Positions 8,436 through 18,024 of a stretch of 64,000 bases of DNA are shown one piece after another. Within the stretch, counting starts at the first letter, position 1. Each line of letters opens with the position of its first letter. The position numbers and the translations under genes were made by a program. A model generated the notes under the pieces. It saw only the letters and a program-made list of their open reading frames with translations, was not told the origin of the DNA and ran no database searches. The stretch comes from DFXE01 sp032054765 (GTDB taxonomy: Bacteria; Bacteroidota; Bacteroidia; Bacteroidales; Tannerellaceae), in the NCBI GenBank assembly GCA_032054765.1, contig DAMBSC010000018.1, positions 30,322 to 94,321 of the forward strand, in the 5' to 3' direction.

Positions 8436-9128
8436 TTAATTGTGGTATCTGTATTTTACATAATCAAAGATACCGTAATTCTCCTGTGTGGGTTGATGAT
8501 CCCCTATGAACTTAAGGTTCTCAACACTACAAAAGATATAGAAAGCATATTCCGTTCCAAATGTCTGTTGAACAGTACTAACAACCTTATCATCAATGAT
8601 CCATTCTACTTTATAATTACCATCAACCAACGTGAGATCGATCTCAAAAATATGCCATCCTGCTTTGATAGGGATATAAGTCGACTGGTTTGGGTGATCT
8701 TGTGTAGTCATGTATGCAATCATCTCATCCGGAGCTGCTCCTGCAGCTTCGCGGACCTCTTTCTTCCCATAACCAACTTCGAAATCAATTTCATGATGAT
8801 CATCACAATATATCCACGATCCCACACTTGCCATGTCGCCCTCTCCCATTACGGGGATATAAGTTCTCCAGGTGTAGCGTCCTGTTGTATATATCTTGTC
8901 TATAGTACGAACTTTCTTTCTATCCCAGGAACCGGCCCGGGTAAAAATACGCAGCTTACCATCTTCAATAATACATTGATTATCGGGATTATCATCCTGA
9001 TGTCCATATGCCCATCCTTCCAGATCATTAAAATCCCATACCTTGTCAGGTTCTGAAGTATTACTACATCCTGCCGATAAGATTAGTATAAATCCTATAA
9101 TTAAAATATATGATATTTGTTTGTTCAT
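8436..9128 (-). CDS. GH16-like (concanavalin-fold) surface lipoprotein
   Basis: From MNKQ at 9128 the protein has 230 residues with a lipobox LSAGC (Cys21). A longer start at 9149 would overlap the susD stop and spoil the signal peptide, so I prefer 9128. The body reads as a jelly-roll similar to GH16 and family-16 carbohydrate-binding proteins: WDFNDLEGW near the start, a central HHEIDFEVGYG, and a final DYVKYRY strand. The EIDFE motif (E113, D115, E117) fits the E-x-D-x-E active-site form of GH16 lichenase/XTH enzymes rather than the bulged ExDxxE form. It could be an endo-glycanase or a glycan-binding lipoprotein. It lies directly downstream of susD in PUL1. Confidence is moderate because the overall similarity is judged by eye. 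Confidence 0.7.
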   Translation of the reverse strand: MNKQISYILIIGFILILSAGCSNTSEPDKVWDFNDLEGWAYGHQDDNPDNQCIIEDGKLRIFTRAGSWDRKKVRTIDKIYTTGRYTWRTYIPVMGEGDMASVGSWIYCDDHHEIDFEVGYGKKEVREAAGAAPDEMIAYMTTQDHPNQSTYIPIKAGWHIFEIDLTLVDGNYKVEWIIDDKVVSTVQQTFGTEYAFYIFCSVENLKFIGDHQPTQENYGIFDYVKYRYHN

Positions 9129-9138
9129 AACTATTTTA

Positions 9139-10830
9139 TTATTGTGCAAAGCTTCTGCAATTTGCTAATTCAGGATTCAAATCTTGTTCTCTTTTAGGCG
9201 CTGGATAATACCGACGAATGTCATTCTCTGTAAGATTATTTGGATAAACTTTCCATTCAGAGCTATAATCGGCATTCGTATTCGCTGCATTCTTTTCACG
9301 CCATTCCGATTTAAGTTTAATTGCTGCAATGTACTTATCTAACCTGTCTTTCCATAATCCCATACGGATAAGGTCGGGACGACGTACTCCTTCATTATTC
9401 AACTCAAACAAACGTTCATCACAAATGGCATTTCTTAAAGCTTCTTTTGTGGGATAATCCGTCAACTTAATATTATGATCTTCATTTTGGAAAGCCCTGC
9501 TTCTGATCCGGTTTACTAAATCGATAGCCTCTTGTGTCGGTCCGTTTAATTCATTTAGTATCTCAGCCTTACATAATATAATATCGGCAAAGCGAAGTAT
9601 CACCATATTATTCTTTGTATTATAATTATAAGAACCAGGACGTAAGTATTTATACTTCTTTGTATAGGAGGCACCTAATTCATTAATAGTCTTTTCATCG
9701 GAATCAAAATAAACCGTTCCCACTTTTTCAATTGATTCGGGAATTTGATAATAACGAGGTTTGGGTGTATTGTCGTTGTCATATACATTTCGGAAAGAAA
9801 CAACCATTAATTCAGTGTAACGTTCGTCTTCGGGTTCATACATCCAGGTAAGTTCCAATGGAAGACTAAACAAGTTCCATCCCATATCATAATCCCACGG
9901 TGTGAAGTTCATACCTATATCAGAACTTCCTGATGGAATATCCTGACTAGATCGGATTGCAAATATCAATTCGTTATTATAAAGCGTAGCATCTGTTTCA
10001 GGATCAAAAACATTCCAGATCTTTTCTTGCAGAGAATAAATAGTTCCTTCAAGCGCCAATAGTTCATTTGCATAACCTAAAGCTTTTTGCCAGGAAGCGG
10101 AAGCATCTCCTCCCGATAAACGTGCCCTTCCGGCAGCCCGCATATAAAGACGGCATAAAAAGCCGGTTGCAGCCCCGGATGTTCCACGTCCGGCATCCAG
10201 CTTATTTGCATAACTCTGAGGCAAATTACTTTTAGCTGTTATCAGATCCTTTTCTATTTGTTGTTCGATTTCTTCAAGAGAAGATGGTGGCAACAATGAA
10301 CTAACCGGAACATCACTTGATATAATAAGAGGAACTGTATAAAACAAGTCAGTCAGCATATAATAAGCAAATCCCCTCATAAAATAAGCTTCTGCCATAA
10401 GTACATCTTTTGCGGACTTGGCAAGTGACGGATCTTCATCAAATTCGATATCTTCTATTTCGGGTATTTTATCAATAGCAATGTTGGCCCGGCTTATCAT
10501 CCGGTAATATCCATCCCAGGAATTAGCCACATCACTATTAATGCTCATTTTCCCTTCATTTAGTATTTCATTATCCATTTCCTGTCTGTAACAAGCATCG
10601 GTCGGCATATCATTCAGATAAAAAATTGCACGGTTCGATACACGATGTAGTGGTTCATAAATCGAATTTATTGCTGCAACAGCATCATTCTTTGTTTTAA
10701 AGGCGTTATCGGAAGTTAGTTCGGAATATACGACTTCCTTTAATGTATCTTCACATGATATAATGAATCCAATAATGAGTATGATAGTCAACCCAATGAA
10801 TCCGTTTTTTAATGTATTCTTCATAATCAT
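9139..10830 (-). CDS. SusD/RagB-family nutrient-binding lipoprotein (PUL1)
   Basis: SusD proteins are outer-surface lipoproteins that form the lid of the SusC transporter and bind the incoming glycan. This 563-residue protein has a lipoprotein signal (IISCED), an N-terminal SusD-like region with helical TPR-type repeats (LMAEAYFMRGFAYYML) and the RagB C-terminal part with ILCKAEILNELNG and the typical ERLFELNNEGVRRPDLIR segment. It ends in the usual YPAPKREQDLNPEL block. It starts 6 bp downstream of the susC stop. A second in-frame ATG two codons in is also a good start. Length and motifs are complete. The ligand cannot be read from the sequence. Confidence 0.96.
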   Translation of the reverse strand: MIMKNTLKNGFIGLTIILIIGFIISCEDTLKEVVYSELTSDNAFKTKNDAVAAINSIYEPLHRVSNRAIFYLNDMPTDACYRQEMDNEILNEGKMSINSDVANSWDGYYRMISRANIAIDKIPEIEDIEFDEDPSLAKSAKDVLMAEAYFMRGFAYYMLTDLFYTVPLIISSDVPVSSLLPPSSLEEIEQQIEKDLITAKSNLPQSYANKLDAGRGTSGAATGFLCRLYMRAAGRARLSGGDASASWQKALGYANELLALEGTIYSLQEKIWNVFDPETDATLYNNELIFAIRSSQDIPSGSSDIGMNFTPWDYDMGWNLFSLPLELTWMYEPEDERYTELMVVSFRNVYDNDNTPKPRYYQIPESIEKVGTVYFDSDEKTINELGASYTKKYKYLRPGSYNYNTKNNMVILRFADIILCKAEILNELNGPTQEAIDLVNRIRSRAFQNEDHNIKLTDYPTKEALRNAICDERLFELNNEGVRRPDLIRMGLWKDRLDKYIAAIKLKSEWREKNAANTNADYSSEWKVYPNNLTENDIRRYYPAPKREQDLNPELANCRSFAQ

Positions 10831-10836
10831 TCAATG

Positions 10837-13800
10837 TTAAAAAGTTATTTTTGCACCAAAATTCACCATCCGGTATGCAGGATAAGAGCTAAAGTCGAGC
10901 CCTTGTGAAACAGCCTTACCTTCATTCGTACTTACTTCCGGATCAAATCCTGAATAATTAGTAATCGTAAACAAATTTTGGGCACCTACATACACACGTA
11001 ATCCTTTTACATACTTATAGGCATCTCCCCATTTTCGCAGAGGTAAGTTATAGCCCACTTCTATGTTTTGTAATCTTAAATAACTGGCATTTTCGACAAA
11101 TCTGGAGTTAATGAATGAACCATATTTAATACCGGAGTCTTTTCTGTATCCGGCACGTGATACTTCGTTCGATGGATTTTTTTGTGTCCATTTATCCATT
11201 GAATCTTTTAATCTACCCTGATCTTCTAATATAAGCCGGGAGAGGTTTAGTAAGTCGGCACCTAATGAAGCATCAAAGAAAAAGGAAAAGTCAAAGCTAC
11301 CCATTGTGAAGTTATTGCCTAAGCCTAAAATAACATCCGGATTACCATCACCAATCACTTTTCTGTCTTTAATTGTAATCTCACCATCTCCATCCAGGTC
11401 TTTAAATTTAGGATCTCCAGGAACAGACGCGGGTTGGGGGCTATACATCTCACCTGTTTGAACGATTCCATCAAACACATAACCATAAATAGAACTTAAT
11501 GGGTATCCTTCTTTCAGCATTGCATATTCTTCCCACAAATACCAACCTTGTGGACGCACAGTTTCAAATCTGGCTTCTCCCTGATTTAACTCTAATACCA
11601 TATTTTTGTTACGTGAAATATTGAAAGTTGTGGTCCAACTAAATTTAGGTTTTATAAAATTATTAGTTTTAATAAATAACTCAAAACCGCGATTACGTAT
11701 CTTGCCATTATTCCCCATCATAGTTTCAAAACCTCCTGTCGAGGTTGATACAGAAACAGGATTCAATAAATCAGTTGTGATTTTATTGTAGTAATCAAAA
11801 TTTACTTCAATACGTTTATCCAATAATGAAAAATCAAGACCAATATTTGTCTGAGCTGTAGATTCCCATTTCAGATCTTTATTTTCCGGGTTAGAGGGAT
11901 ACATACCTTTTACGATAGATCCCCCACCCAGATATACATCGGTCATACCAAATTTACGTTGAGAAAGGTAATTACCAATACCGTCATTACCGGTAATACC
12001 ATAACTGGCTCTTAGTTTAATATCATAAAAGAGAGGTTTAGTAAATTTCATAAACGACTCATCTCCCAACTGCCAGGCAAAAGAACCCGAAGGAAAATAT
12101 CCCCATTTATTACCCGGCCCGAAATTTGAAGCACCGTCTGCACGTATAGAAGCATTCAAAATATATTTTTGATCAAGTACATATTCAGCACGACCAAAGA
12201 ATGACAGTTTTGTATTATCTTCTCTCCAAGATTTTATCCATTGTACGGTTTGTGCTCCCCCCATATTATTGAAAGAGAATTCATCGGTGGAAAATCCAAA
12301 ACCTTGCATACCGTTACTTTCTTCAATAGCTTTTGCATATGTCGTACCTCCTAACACTTTGACATCATGTCTCTCTGAAAAATTCTGATGCCATGTTAAT
12401 AAAGCATCTAATTGCTGACGATCTTTTTTTTCATTTTCTATAGTAGCCAATCCATCATTAGCTTTACCTACATTTGTAGTTTTAGGATAGTATTTTTGAG
12501 CTTTTGTATTTTCATTACTATAAGTATATTGTACACGTGCAGTTAAGGATTTCAAAATGTCGACTTCTCCATAAAGAGTTGCATACATAGTATTAGTTAT
12601 ACTTTCAAAATCAACATCATTTAACTCACTGAAAATTCCTGGTTTCCTACCTTTTTCTCCAAAGACATTATCCCCATTTGTTAATGTTAAAGGTGACATC
12701 AGGAAAATATTATAAATAACATTATCAGTGGTCGTATTTGTTCCCATATTCAGATAGTTTTTGTCAGAACGTGCCATATATACATTCGAACCAAAGCGAA
12801 CCCTATCATTCAATTTATAATCCAGGTTCATACGAGCACTGAAACGATCAAACTCAGTATTTTGTAATATCCCTTTATCATTTAAATAGTTGCCGGAAAT
12901 AGACATAGCCAGTTTTTCTGTTCCTCCGGCAATCATAAACTGATGTGTTTGAGTCAGAGCTGTCCTGGTTGTTGCATCGATCCAGTCTGTTCCTTTTCCA
13001 GTATATTTTAGTTGTTCTGTTGTATATGGAGGATTACCTGAACTACCGTTTTCTTCCCATACTTTCATATTATAATGAATAATATCTTGTGCATCCATTA
13101 AATCCCAGGGATTACGTAATTTTTTTACAGAAGAATTATAAGAATAACTTACATTAAACTGATCTTTACTTCCCTTTTTAGTAGTAATAAGAACAACTCC
13201 ATTCGCTCCTCTGGATCCATAAATAGCAGTTGCAGCAGCATCTTTTAATATTTCAATTGATTGAATATCCTCTGGATTTATCTGATTACCAATATCTGTC
13301 TGGAAACCATCAATGACATACAAGGGTTCGTTATTGGAACTGATAGAAGAGGCCCCTCTAACACGGATAGAAATACCTCCCCCAGGCTCTCCTGAATTTT
13401 GTCTTACATGAACACCGGCAGCTCTACCTTTCAATAATTGTGCCGTACTTGTTACCACCCCGGCTTTGATATCTTCCGTTTTCAATGAGGTAATCGCGCC
13501 TGCAATATCACGCTTACGGGTAACACCATAACCAACTACGACAACTTCATCAATCAATAGATTGTCTTTGGATAAAAGAATGGTTACTTCTCTCATGTTA
13601 GTCGTAACTGGAACTTCTTTTTTCATCATTCCAATATAGGAAATTTCAAGTGTTTGACCTGGTGATGCATCTATAGAAAATCTCCCATCCAGATCTGTTG
13701 TTTGGCCGGTAGTCGTACCCTTTATCAAAACTGCTGCTCCGATTAACGGCTCTTCAGTTTGTTCATCCATAACAACCCCATTCAATCTTTGTTGTGCAAA

Positions 13801-13851
13801 TGATGTAAAGTAAAATGAGCACAACAAACAAGCAATAATGAATTTCTTCAT
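10837..13851 (-). CDS. SusC/RagA-family TonB-dependent transporter (PUL1)
   Basis: This is an outer-membrane beta-barrel that imports oligosaccharides with energy from TonB. The start at 13851 (MKKFIIACLLC) gives 1004 residues and a clean Sec signal ending in FAQ; an ATG three codons earlier is possible. After the signal comes a carboxypeptidase-like regulatory domain (about 24-95), then the plug with DEVVVVGYG and the SusC signature YGSRGANGVVLITT. A 22-strand barrel follows, ending in an aromatic residue (GAKITF). No STN domain is present, which fits control by the divergent HTCS rather than by an anti-sigma factor. It heads the operon susC-susD-GH16-like-DUF4838-arylsulfotransferase. Confidence 0.97.
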   Translation of the reverse strand: MKKFIIACLLCSFYFTSFAQQRLNGVVMDEQTEEPLIGAAVLIKGTTTGQTTDLDGRFSIDASPGQTLEISYIGMMKKEVPVTTNMREVTILLSKDNLLIDEVVVVGYGVTRKRDIAGAITSLKTEDIKAGVVTSTAQLLKGRAAGVHVRQNSGEPGGGISIRVRGASSISSNNEPLYVIDGFQTDIGNQINPEDIQSIEILKDAAATAIYGSRGANGVVLITTKKGSKDQFNVSYSYNSSVKKLRNPWDLMDAQDIIHYNMKVWEENGSSGNPPYTTEQLKYTGKGTDWIDATTRTALTQTHQFMIAGGTEKLAMSISGNYLNDKGILQNTEFDRFSARMNLDYKLNDRVRFGSNVYMARSDKNYLNMGTNTTTDNVIYNIFLMSPLTLTNGDNVFGEKGRKPGIFSELNDVDFESITNTMYATLYGEVDILKSLTARVQYTYSNENTKAQKYYPKTTNVGKANDGLATIENEKKDRQQLDALLTWHQNFSERHDVKVLGGTTYAKAIEESNGMQGFGFSTDEFSFNNMGGAQTVQWIKSWREDNTKLSFFGRAEYVLDQKYILNASIRADGASNFGPGNKWGYFPSGSFAWQLGDESFMKFTKPLFYDIKLRASYGITGNDGIGNYLSQRKFGMTDVYLGGGSIVKGMYPSNPENKDLKWESTAQTNIGLDFSLLDKRIEVNFDYYNKITTDLLNPVSVSTSTGGFETMMGNNGKIRNRGFELFIKTNNFIKPKFSWTTTFNISRNKNMVLELNQGEARFETVRPQGWYLWEEYAMLKEGYPLSSIYGYVFDGIVQTGEMYSPQPASVPGDPKFKDLDGDGEITIKDRKVIGDGNPDVILGLGNNFTMGSFDFSFFFDASLGADLLNLSRLILEDQGRLKDSMDKWTQKNPSNEVSRAGYRKDSGIKYGSFINSRFVENASYLRLQNIEVGYNLPLRKWGDAYKYVKGLRVYVGAQNLFTITNYSGFDPEVSTNEGKAVSQGLDFSSYPAYRMVNFGAKITF

Positions 13852-13870
13852 AAAATACATTTATATAGGT

Positions 13871-13971
13871 TAGACAATAGTAAAAAAACACCAATGTGTA
13901 TAAAGGCAAAAGTACCGGCTTACTATTTAGAGCATGTCCTGTACCGTCTAAAAGGTTTCCTCTATTGTCTA
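13871..13971. promoter_or_regulatory. Inverted 10-mers and -7 box between susC and HTCS gene
   Basis: TAGACAATAG at 13871-13880 and its exact reverse complement CTATTGTCTA at 13962-13971 flank the putative susC promoter. That promoter has a TACTTTTG -7-type box on the minus strand at 13907-13914. The two 10-mers are 81 bp apart centre-side to centre-side. They are good candidates for HTCS AraC-domain binding sites, one upstream of and one inside the susC leader. The role is inferred; the exact repeat is seen directly. Confidence 0.5.
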
Positions 13972-14026
13972 TTTTTCAAGAAAACAAGAAATAAATGAAT
14001 AGAAATCTCACTATCTTTATAGCAGA

Positions 14027-17000
14027 ATGAAGAACCCTATGAAAAACAATTGTTGTAATACCCTTATACTAATACTATTCTTTATTTTGTTAACCACGGG
14101 AAATAAAGGACGAAGTTCTAATTATAATTATTATTATAAGCAGATAGCCATAGAACATGGCCTGACTCAATCTAGTATTACCTCTATATTACGAGACCAT
14201 AAAGGTGTTCTATGGATTGGTACACGTTCAGGTCTTAATTGTTTTGATCAGCATGAGCTAAAAACTTTTCTGAATGAAAAAGACAAAGAAAAATCTTTGC
14301 CTTCAAACCATATTTTATTTGTTGCAGAAGATTCTCTGAAAAATATATGGGTTTCAACTAACAAAGGAGTTGTAAAATATAACCCTGAGAATAAATCTTT
14401 CGATCTTGTTATTCCTCACAAAGCATACGCATATGTAGAGTATTCCGAAGGTATTCTTTTCTCTGGAGATAATGCTCTCTATAAATATGATAATAAAATG
14501 GAGGCCTATACCACAATTTTTATCGATCAGGATCAAAAACAACTAACTCATGATAAATACAAAATCTTTAAACTGCAGGTTTTAGATGATAAAAGAATTA
14601 TGTTGTCAACTAAAAATGAAGGGCTATTCTCTTATTCTCTTGATACGGATAAAATAGAATCTCAACCCTTCGGTAAAGGTTCTACTATGATGGCATCATG
14701 TATCGATTCAAAAGGATTCATATATTGTTCTTTTTTTAACAAAGGTTTGTATTATTATAATGACTCAGGGGATTTATTGAAATTTTATACTATTGATAAT
14801 TCTGATTTAAGTAATAATATTATTCTGGATATCCTGGAAAAAGACGGACAAATCTGGTTGGCTACCGACGGAGGCGGAATATGCATATTGGATCCTGTAA
14901 GGCATACAATAAAAGTACTTCAGCATATCCCCGGTGATGCAAGTTCCTTGCCAGTAAACTCTATCACTGTGCTTTATAATGATATTGATAACAATTTATG
15001 GGCAGGAAGTGTTCGTGGAGGTATTTTCGGTATAAAAGAAACATATATCAGAACCTATAAAGATGTAGCTTTAAATAATACTAACGGATTGAGTGAGAAA
15101 ACCATTATCAGCATCTATGAAGATGATTATTCAATCTTGTGGATTGGTACTGATGGAGGTGGAATTAATAAATATGATCCTTTTACCAATCAATTCTCGC
15201 ATTTTCTGAGCACATATGGAGATAAAGTTGCTTCTATTACAGATTTATCTAAGAATGAATTGTTGGTATCTTTATACAGTAAAGGTGTTTTTGTTTTTAA
15301 CAAAATAACCGGAAAGTATTCTCCTTTTATAATTGTAGACGAAGTTGTAAACTATAATGAATGCTTTGGAGGTTACATGCCTTTAGTCCATAAAATAGAT
15401 AATGATCATATACTTATATTGTCAGAACATGCGTATGTCTATCACCCGAAAGATAAAATATTTATACCTATAACGACTCAGGAAGACGATTCTTTTTTAG
15501 GCGCATTACATCTACAATATACAGATAATAAAGTTACTTACTTAAGTAAAGACAATCATGTATTTTCTATTTGCCTAGAGACCTACGAATTAAAAAAGCT
15601 ATTTTCAATAGATTCCAATGAGATGATTCGCTCTATTTGTTATGATGGAGAAAATATCATATGGATAGGTAGTGACCATGGTTTAAGTTCTTATAATCTA
15701 CAAACAGAATTATTACAACGTATTGATACAAAGATGTTCAATGAGATATCTTATCTTTTTTTAGACGATAGAGGTCGGCTTTGGATTAGTGCCCAAAATA
15801 TGCTGTTTTCTTTCATTATAAATGAAAACAGACTTGTTATTTGGGATGAATCGGATGGGTTTTCTCCAAATGAGATTTTATTTATGTATCAAAAACCCTC
15901 CAAGACAAACCATATTTATCTGGCTGGAATCAATGGGTTGGTAAAAATAGATAAAAACATATCATACAATGCCAGTACACAACCGAAAGTTGGGTTGGAG
16001 GATATTATATTAAATGGAAGATCATATCTGAGTAAATTTAATCAGGATGAGAGAAGTATAGAAGTCCCCTGGAACTATACTTCACTGTCTGTTGCTATGG
16101 GATTAAGTGAGAAAGATGTGTTTCGTCAAACTCTTTATCGATATAGTATTGCCGGTTTAAGCAACCAATATATAGAATCATATAATCATAAGCTTGATTT
16201 GTCTCAGTTGCTTCCAGGGCGCTATTCCTTAATGGCTTCTTGCAATACTAAAAGCGGAGGATGGAGCCAGCCGGTACGTATTGTTACCATTCAGGTATTA
16301 TCTCCATGGTATAAGACCAGTTGGTTTATTTTGTTATGTATATTAGGCATGATAGGGATTATTTCAGCTATTGTTGTTGTAATTATCCGAAAAAAAGAGA
16401 ACAAACTGAAATGGGAAAAGAAAGAACACGAACAGACAGTAAATGAAGAAAAAATACGTTTTCTTGTAAATGTGAGTCATGAATTAAGGACTCCGTTGAC
16501 TTTGATATACGCTCCTTTAAAAAGATTGGTTCATAAAAACATCAATATATTAAATACAGAAGTTGTGAAAGAACAACTCAACATAATATATAAGCAGTCT
16601 TTACAGATGAAAAATATCATTAATATGGTACTTGATCTGAACAGGCTTAATTCGGAATATGAATCAATTCAGAAACAACCTCATCAGTTGAATACTTGGA
16701 TAAAGGCCGTTGCTGAAGATTTCAGGAATGAATTTAATGATAAGAATATCCTACTCATATTTAATTTAGATGAATCGATAGGAGATATCTGGTTCGATGA
16801 GTGGAAGTGCCAGATCGTTTTATCTAATTTATTGATGAATGCATTAAAGTTTAGTGAACCGGAGACAGAAATAACCATTATGACACAAAAACATCATGAT
16901 TGTGTACAAATCTCCGTGAGTGATGAGGGAATAGGTTTGGATAATGTAGATATTCATCAGTTATTTAATCGTTTCTATCAAGGGCAACATAAAGCTAATG

Positions 17001-17995
17001 GCAGTGGCATAGGCCTATCTTATTCTAAAGTATTAATAGAGAAACATGGAGGTTCCATAGGAGCTGTTAACAATAAAGGTAAAGGCTCCACTTTCTACTT
17101 TAGCTTACCTTTACAAGGTCTGAGTCCGCAGCAACAAACAGAGGATATGTTACAAATTAACAAACAAGATGTTCCTCTACCTTTAGAACCGTTATATAAA
17201 GATCATTTATTTACTTCCTTTTCCTTGATAATTGTGGAGGATAAGGATGAGTTACGTACGTTCCTTAAAAACACATTCAAAGAAATTTTCGGACATGTAT
17301 ACACTGCAGAAAATGGTATAGAGGCTTTGGAGCAAATAAAACAAAAGTTACCCGACATTATTGTAAGTGATGTGATGATGCCACAAATGGATGGCTATGA
17401 ACTATGTAAACAAATAAAGAACACAATAGAGATTAGTCATATACCAGTCATTTTACTTACCGCTAAATGTGATACAGACAGTACAGAGATGGGCTACAAA
17501 CTAGGTGCTGATTTCTATATTTCTAAACCTTTCGACATAGAATTCCTACAGCTTATAATTTCTAATTTACTTAAGGCTAGAGAGAATATAAAGCAAAACT
17601 TTAAAAATAATTCAGCTTTGATTTCGCCTGTGGAAGTTACAATCAGTAATGCTGATGAGAAATTTATGCTTCAACTGAATAAACTGATCCTAAATAACTT
17701 GAGTAATCCAAAATTAGATGTAATGTTTCTTACTACAGAAATGGCCATGAGCCGGGCATCATTGTATAACAAAATGAATGCACTGACAGGTTTAGGAGTA
17801 AATGACTACATAAATAAGATAAGAATAGAAAAAGCAACCGATTTGTTGGAGAATACTAATATGAATATAAACGAAATATCCTTTGAAATCGGATTTATTT
17901 ACCAACGATATTTCAGTACAATCTTCAAGCAATTAAAAGGAATAACTCCAAGCCAATACAGAAAAGAAAATCAGAAAAAAGAAGAAGCTGTCTGA
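14027..17995 (+). CDS. Hybrid two-component system regulator (HTCS) of PUL1
   Basis: HTCS proteins sense oligosaccharides in the periplasm and activate their PUL through an AraC-type DNA-binding domain in the same chain. This 1322-residue protein has a signal peptide or membrane anchor, then two-component regulator propeller repeats (for example VLWIGTRSGL, LWIGTDGGG) to about residue 690. A Y_Y_Y domain and one membrane span (about 765-790) follow. The HisKA domain carries the phosphoacceptor in VSHELRTPL (His818). The ATPase domain has LLMNALKFS, DEGIGLD and GSGIGLS. The receiver domain has the phosphoacceptor in VSDVMMPQMDGYEL (Asp1115). The C-terminal AraC helix-turn-helix spans about 1220-1315. 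All key residues are present. It is transcribed away from susC, the usual arrangement, and probably controls the PUL1 operon. Confidence 0.97.
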   Translation: MKNPMKNNCCNTLILILFFILLTTGNKGRSSNYNYYYKQIAIEHGLTQSSITSILRDHKGVLWIGTRSGLNCFDQHELKTFLNEKDKEKSLPSNHILFVAEDSLKNIWVSTNKGVVKYNPENKSFDLVIPHKAYAYVEYSEGILFSGDNALYKYDNKMEAYTTIFIDQDQKQLTHDKYKIFKLQVLDDKRIMLSTKNEGLFSYSLDTDKIESQPFGKGSTMMASCIDSKGFIYCSFFNKGLYYYNDSGDLLKFYTIDNSDLSNNIILDILEKDGQIWLATDGGGICILDPVRHTIKVLQHIPGDASSLPVNSITVLYNDIDNNLWAGSVRGGIFGIKETYIRTYKDVALNNTNGLSEKTIISIYEDDYSILWIGTDGGGINKYDPFTNQFSHFLSTYGDKVASITDLSKNELLVSLYSKGVFVFNKITGKYSPFIIVDEVVNYNECFGGYMPLVHKIDNDHILILSEHAYVYHPKDKIFIPITTQEDDSFLGALHLQYTDNKVTYLSKDNHVFSICLETYELKKLFSIDSNEMIRSICYDGENIIWIGSDHGLSSYNLQTELLQRIDTKMFNEISYLFLDDRGRLWISAQNMLFSFIINENRLVIWDESDGFSPNEILFMYQKPSKTNHIYLAGINGLVKIDKNISYNASTQPKVGLEDIILNGRSYLSKFNQDERSIEVPWNYTSLSVAMGLSEKDVFRQTLYRYSIAGLSNQYIESYNHKLDLSQLLPGRYSLMASCNTKSGGWSQPVRIVTIQVLSPWYKTSWFILLCILGMIGIISAIVVVIIRKKENKLKWEKKEHEQTVNEEKIRFLVNVSHELRTPLTLIYAPLKRLVHKNINILNTEVVKEQLNIIYKQSLQMKNIINMVLDLNRLNSEYESIQKQPHQLNTWIKAVAEDFRNEFNDKNILLIFNLDESIGDIWFDEWKCQIVLSNLLMNALKFSEPETEITIMTQKHHDCVQISVSDEGIGLDNVDIHQLFNRFYQGQHKANGSGIGLSYSKVLIEKHGGSIGAVNNKGKGSTFYFSLPLQGLSPQQQTEDMLQINKQDVPLPLEPLYKDHLFTSFSLIIVEDKDELRTFLKNTFKEIFGHVYTAENGIEALEQIKQKLPDIIVSDVMMPQMDGYELCKQIKNTIEISHIPVILLTAKCDTDSTEMGYKLGADFYISKPFDIEFLQLIISNLLKARENIKQNFKNNSALISPVEVTISNADEKFMLQLNKLILNNLSNPKLDVMFLTTEMAMSRASLYNKMNALTGLGVNDYINKIRIEKATDLLENTNMNINEISFEIGFIYQRYFSTIFKQLKGITPSQYRKENQKKEEAV

Positions 17996-18022
17996 AAAGA
18001 CAGCCTCACTTATTTCTTTTTT
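17984..18022 (+). terminator. Hairpin terminator at end of HTCS gene
   Basis: A GCTGTCT / AGACAGC stem (17987-17993 / 17998-18004) with a GAAA loop overlaps the TGA stop of the HTCS gene and is followed by a T-rich stretch up to 18022. It lies between two convergent genes and could end transcription in the plus direction. Confidence 0.65.
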
Positions 18023-18024
18023 AA

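Noticed and set aside
8415..9056. Plus-strand open frame of 213 codons
   Set aside because: It lies opposite the GH16-like lipoprotein gene, has no recognisable domain and its codon pattern follows the reverse strand; a shadow frame.
9129..9149. Longer start for the GH16-like lipoprotein
   Set aside because: It overlaps the susD stop and puts polar residues before the lipoprotein signal.
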